This document shows positions 61,401 through 64,000 of a stretch of DNA of 64,000 bases, one piece after another. Below the pieces are notes generated by a model. The model worked only from the letters and a program-made list of their open reading frames with translations, had not been told where the DNA came from and did no database searches. The stretch's first letter is position 1, and each line of letters opens with the position of its first letter. This stretch comes from Salinisphaera orenii subsp. halophila YIM 95161 (GTDB lineage: Bacteria > Pseudomonadota > Gammaproteobacteria > Nevskiales > Salinisphaeraceae). Where the stretch lies: contig NZ_AYKF01000066.1 in the NCBI RefSeq assembly GCF_003732545.1, positions 1-64,000 of the forward strand, read 5' to 3'. The position numbers and the translations under genes are program-made.

Positions 61401-62302
61401 CCTTGCCTCACGTCTTCACGCTGTTCCGGATCCCAGTGACCCAGATCTCGCCCGGTCAAGTATTCCAGAAGACGAATATCCTCCTCGAAAGAGCTGTACA
61501 ACTCTCGCCGCAGTTTGTCCGAAAGCGGCTCTCGCGGCACTTCCCGATGAGCGTACCGATTAAGTGCTGCACGAAGTCCCAACCCAGGTAGACCAATTTT
61601 TGACCGAAACCGGCCGGCCGCACGCATGGTTCGGTTGATACGTGGAAATCGGTTCTGCTTGGAACGATTCTTCGACGTAAAGTCGGTTCTCTGATCCCCA
61701 CTCAGATCCAGAAAACCCAGCACATCGCTATATACTCTAGGCGTATCTGTCGCGAGATCCTCAATGAAGATCCAATGAATACGACTTGGCGGCACGTAAC
61801 TTAATAATCCCTGCAACGCGTGGCCTAACAATGCTTGTTGACGATAATCGAGCATTTTCGGGTTATTACACGCGAGGGGCACACGTCTTCCCCTCTGCCT
61901 ATCTTCCTGCAATTGCCATGCTTCCCAGAAGGACGGCTTGTTCTCGCTTCCTCCAAAGAGGGACTCTGAATGCAATGAATACGCCAGATCAATAGGATTT
62001 CTCAGCATTACAATAAATTTCGCGTCCGAACGATAATTTACGATCTGCTCAATCGCTTCCGGCATCGTGAAGTAGCTTGTGGACGCATCGATACGCGCTT
62101 TATGAGCTGGTGAGGCACCAAGAAATAACCTCTCGTATTCACTAAGGCTCATTTTCTTGCGCAGAAAATCGCCAAAATAATGCGGCTCTTTCTTGGGGGA
62201 TACATAACACTCCGGATGCTGAGAAAGCCAATAAGCCAGTGATGTGGTCCCACATTTTGGCGCCCCAGCCAAAAATACGTTCGGTTTCCGCTCTGAATTC
62301 AT
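61397..62302 (-). CDS. Sulfotransferase family protein
   Basis: The 301-residue protein has VFLAGAPKCGTTSLAYWLSQ, HPECYVSPKKEPHYFGDF and FIVMLRNPIDLAYSLHSE, close to the sulfotransferase at 59608, suggesting a duplication. ATG 62302 overlaps the Wzx stop as ATGA and has GGAG upstream; an earlier start lacks these. Two such enzymes in one operon suggest sulfation at two positions. Confidence 0.93.
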   Translation of the reverse strand: MNSERKPNVFLAGAPKCGTTSLAYWLSQHPECYVSPKKEPHYFGDFLRKKMSLSEYERLFLGASPAHKARIDASTSYFTMPEAIEQIVNYRSDAKFIVMLRNPIDLAYSLHSESLFGGSENKPSFWEAWQLQEDRQRGRRVPLACNNPKMLDYRQQALLGHALQGLLSYVPPSRIHWIFIEDLATDTPRVYSDVLGFLDLSGDQRTDFTSKNRSKQNRFPRINRTMRAAGRFRSKIGLPGLGLRAALNRYAHREVPREPLSDKLRRELYSSFEEDIRLLEYLTGRDLGHWDPEQREDVRQG

Positions 62303-63672
62303 AAGTCGCTCCATGGCAATGGCCCTGTAGCGAGTGTCTCTAACCCAAGCCGCTTTATGACAGCGCGCCTGAGCAGGATATTCCACCAGATTAGCGTCAA
62401 TACACTAGCCGCAGCTGCGCCCTCCATCCCGAAAATCGGAATAAGCGCAAAGTTCATCACAACATTGGCAGCCGCTGCCCAGGCGATGCCACGCATTGTG
62501 TCCCGCTCGTGTCCTGTCATATTCAGCAGCATGCCGACAGACCCCATGGCAGAATTAAATAATTGTCCTACTGCCAACACTCCAAGGGTTACCGCGCCGG
62601 TGCGGAAAGCGTCACCAAAAACCCAAGCGAGAAGGACCTCTCCGGCTATGAGGAATAGCAGGACTGGCGGCAACGCCAGCGCCAGAATGACTCGCGCACT
62701 CAGCGTTACGAGTCGCTGCAGGCGATGATAGTCGCCGCGCTGATAGAGCCTGGCAAAGTGCGGTTGCAGCACCTGATTCATGGCTTGCAAGCCAAAAACC
62801 ACTAGCAGGGTCATCTGGAAGACGGCTCGATAGACGCCTACCTCTTCATCCGCGCGGAAAATACCGAGAACAATAAGATCTGCGTAGTTGTTGATGAGCT
62901 GCAAGCCGGTAATCAGCGCCAACGGAATGACGGCCTTAGCCCATGCCCGATGTTGGTATACGGGCCGTGGCGCGGTTGAGAGGACAGACGGCCGGAACCG
63001 CCGCAACAGCCAGGCGCCGATGCCGAACGCCAAGATTGATGCGACTGCGTAGAGTGCCATTGCTCGCTCGGGCCGCATCGTGTTGCCGGGTCCAGCCAAG
63101 GCGGCCCACGCACCGACCAATGCGAGCAACACGGCTGGACGGATCACGCTTTCAGGGAGCTGCCCCTGCACGACCTTGCGCAGCCCGCGCAGGCTCGCGC
63201 CTCGCACCTTGGCCAGCGCGAGCAAGGGAATCACTGCCAAGCCGACCGTAAGCGTTGCCGCTCGGGGGCCGTCGCCGCCGATATCCGTCAATAAAACAAC
63301 GCCACTCACAGCCAACAACGCAAGTACGGAGAGAATCGCGACAGCGGCGTTGCCCCAGCGCCACAGTCCTCGCATTAGGCCCCAGTCCTCGTCCGCCTGT
63401 GCCGTCGCCGTCTCGCGCACGACAAGCTGAGGTACACCAACCTGTGCGGGGATAGCAGTCACCATCAGCAAAGCAAGGGCGAAGGAATAAACGCCGTAGC
63501 CCTCCGGACCAAGGACACGAGCCAGCACCACGGCCACGGCGAAACCAAGAATGGCGTTTGCTGACTTGATTGCCAGGCTGCCGATGCCGCCACGCAAGAG
63601 CTGGGCCCGTAGGCCGTCTCCGCTCAAGCGTCGGCCTACACGCCGAGATAGTCCGATCACATGTCCACTCAT
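62299..63672 (-). CDS. Wzx-like polysaccharide flippase
   Basis: The 457-residue protein has twelve or so membrane helices and the polysaccharide biosynthesis family pattern: IGSLAIKSANAILGFAVAVV, LARVLGPEGYGVYSFALALL and GVPQLVVRETATA. It flips lipid-linked repeat units to the periplasm. It begins the series joined by 4-bp overlaps (wzx-sulfotransferase-GT2-sulfotransferase-wzy). Confidence 0.93.
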   Translation of the reverse strand: MSGHVIGLSRRVGRRLSGDGLRAQLLRGGIGSLAIKSANAILGFAVAVVLARVLGPEGYGVYSFALALLMVTAIPAQVGVPQLVVRETATAQADEDWGLMRGLWRWGNAAVAILSVLALLAVSGVVLLTDIGGDGPRAATLTVGLAVIPLLALAKVRGASLRGLRKVVQGQLPESVIRPAVLLALVGAWAALAGPGNTMRPERAMALYAVASILAFGIGAWLLRRFRPSVLSTAPRPVYQHRAWAKAVIPLALITGLQLINNYADLIVLGIFRADEEVGVYRAVFQMTLLVVFGLQAMNQVLQPHFARLYQRGDYHRLQRLVTLSARVILALALPPVLLFLIAGEVLLAWVFGDAFRTGAVTLGVLAVGQLFNSAMGSVGMLLNMTGHERDTMRGIAWAAAANVVMNFALIPIFGMEGAAAASVLTLIWWNILLRRAVIKRLGLETLATGPLPWSDL

Positions 63673-63882
63673 TTAGTGTCTACGGGGAAGGTCATTCCTG
63701 TCTTCCCGGTACTTTCCACTGCTTGTTCCCATCACTTACGGCACATCGCCGGCGCAAACGCTCTACACAAAGTTCACCCAAGGGGAGTCGATACGGCTAC
63801 ACGGACTGCTGCTGTAAAAAACAAGACCGGCTCACGGAAATCCTAGAGCTCGTTAATTCACTAACTTGGAACGGACTGGCAG
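63673..63882. other. Gap between wzc tail and wzx, no gene seen
   Basis: The 210-base gap holds no supported gene. No clear terminator for the wzc at the edge was found. Confidence 0.4.
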
Positions 63883-64000
63883 CTATTTTTTGTACTCGTA
63901 CCGGTAGTAGCTGTAACCACCCGCATAATTCTCATGTTTCTTCTGATAGGCATTGAATACAACACCCGCCACCTTGTGATCGGCGCTGGCCAGCCGTTTT
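63883..64000 (-). CDS. wzc: C-terminal end of a second Wzc-like tyrosine kinase (gene continues past the window)
   Basis: The 38 visible residues read RLASADHKVAGVVFNAYQKK and a tyrosine-rich tail ending GGYSYYRYEYKK before TAG. This matches the end of the Wzc at 38731 (KVAGVVFNGYRQVH... HYQYEY). At least six tyrosines lie in the last ~16 residues. The main part lies beyond base 64000. It suggests that the second polysaccharide system has its own co-polymerase. Confidence 0.88.
   Translation of the reverse strand, partial: KRLASADHKVAGVVFNAYQKKHENYAGGYSYYRYEYKK

Noticed and set aside
1-64000. CRISPR arrays, tRNA or rRNA genes, prophage
   Set aside because: No regular repeat-spacer pattern, cloverleaf-like sequence or phage gene block was recognised by eye; a tRNA scan was not possible.

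Overview
The window comes from a GC-rich Gram-negative bacterium. The aat-infA neighbourhood, a type IV pilin and Wza/Wzb/Wzc-type export genes point to a gammaproteobacterium. A halophilic or marine lineage such as Salinisphaera is a guess I cannot test here. I saw no rRNA, tRNA or CRISPR array.

Left edge (1-2.8 kb): housekeeping genes. A FemAB/GNAT-like acyltransferase cut by the edge overlaps aat, followed by infA with its own sigma-70-type promoter and pilA with a sigma-54-type promoter and a strong terminator.

Accessory island (2.8-10.5 kb): two AT-rich genes, a membrane sulfatase/phospho-form transferase and a PMT-like GT-C glycosyltransferase, lie in mobile debris. The debris holds one intact and two truncated RAYT transposases with their AAAAGGGGTCAGAG leaders, an apparently intact IS3-family element inside one such signature, a group II intron relic (domains V-VI) joined to a frameshifted IS3 transposase, and two IS3 orfA stubs. 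The island ends in a HigBA-like toxin-antitoxin pair whose toxin frame carries an amber codon and runs on into the antitoxin.

Polysaccharide region A (12.4-46 kb): wecA, rmlB, a GT4, then a minus-strand run (28.1 to 16.8 kb) of GT4, methyltransferase, sulfotransferase, GT4, Wzy, GT4, AsnB, TviB-type UDP-sugar dehydrogenase and uronate epimerase. A plus-strand group follows (transglutaminase-like membrane protein, GT4, GT2), then a PLP enzyme overlapping a Cys-less asparagine-synthetase homologue, two sulfotransferases, an ABC flippase, Wzc, two tandem Wza paralogues, Wzb, a PrcB-like lipoprotein and the APS kinase CysC. CysC can help supply PAPS to the five sulfotransferases in the window, so a sulfated, possibly amidated, extracellular polysaccharide is the most economical reading.

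A sirtuin and a divergent FeS photolyase (46-48.6 kb) separate this from polysaccharide region B (49-64 kb, all minus strand): PglF-type dehydratase, DegT aminotransferase, an inserted Phd/PIN toxin-antitoxin pair, a PglC-type primer transferase, GNAT, two GT4s, then a chain joined by 4-bp overlaps (Wzy, sulfotransferase, GT2, sulfotransferase, Wzx) and the tail of a second Wzc. Each region has its own priming enzyme, polymerase, flippase and BY-kinase, so the window appears to hold two assembly systems side by side, with several lower-GC blocks suggesting acquisition by transfer.
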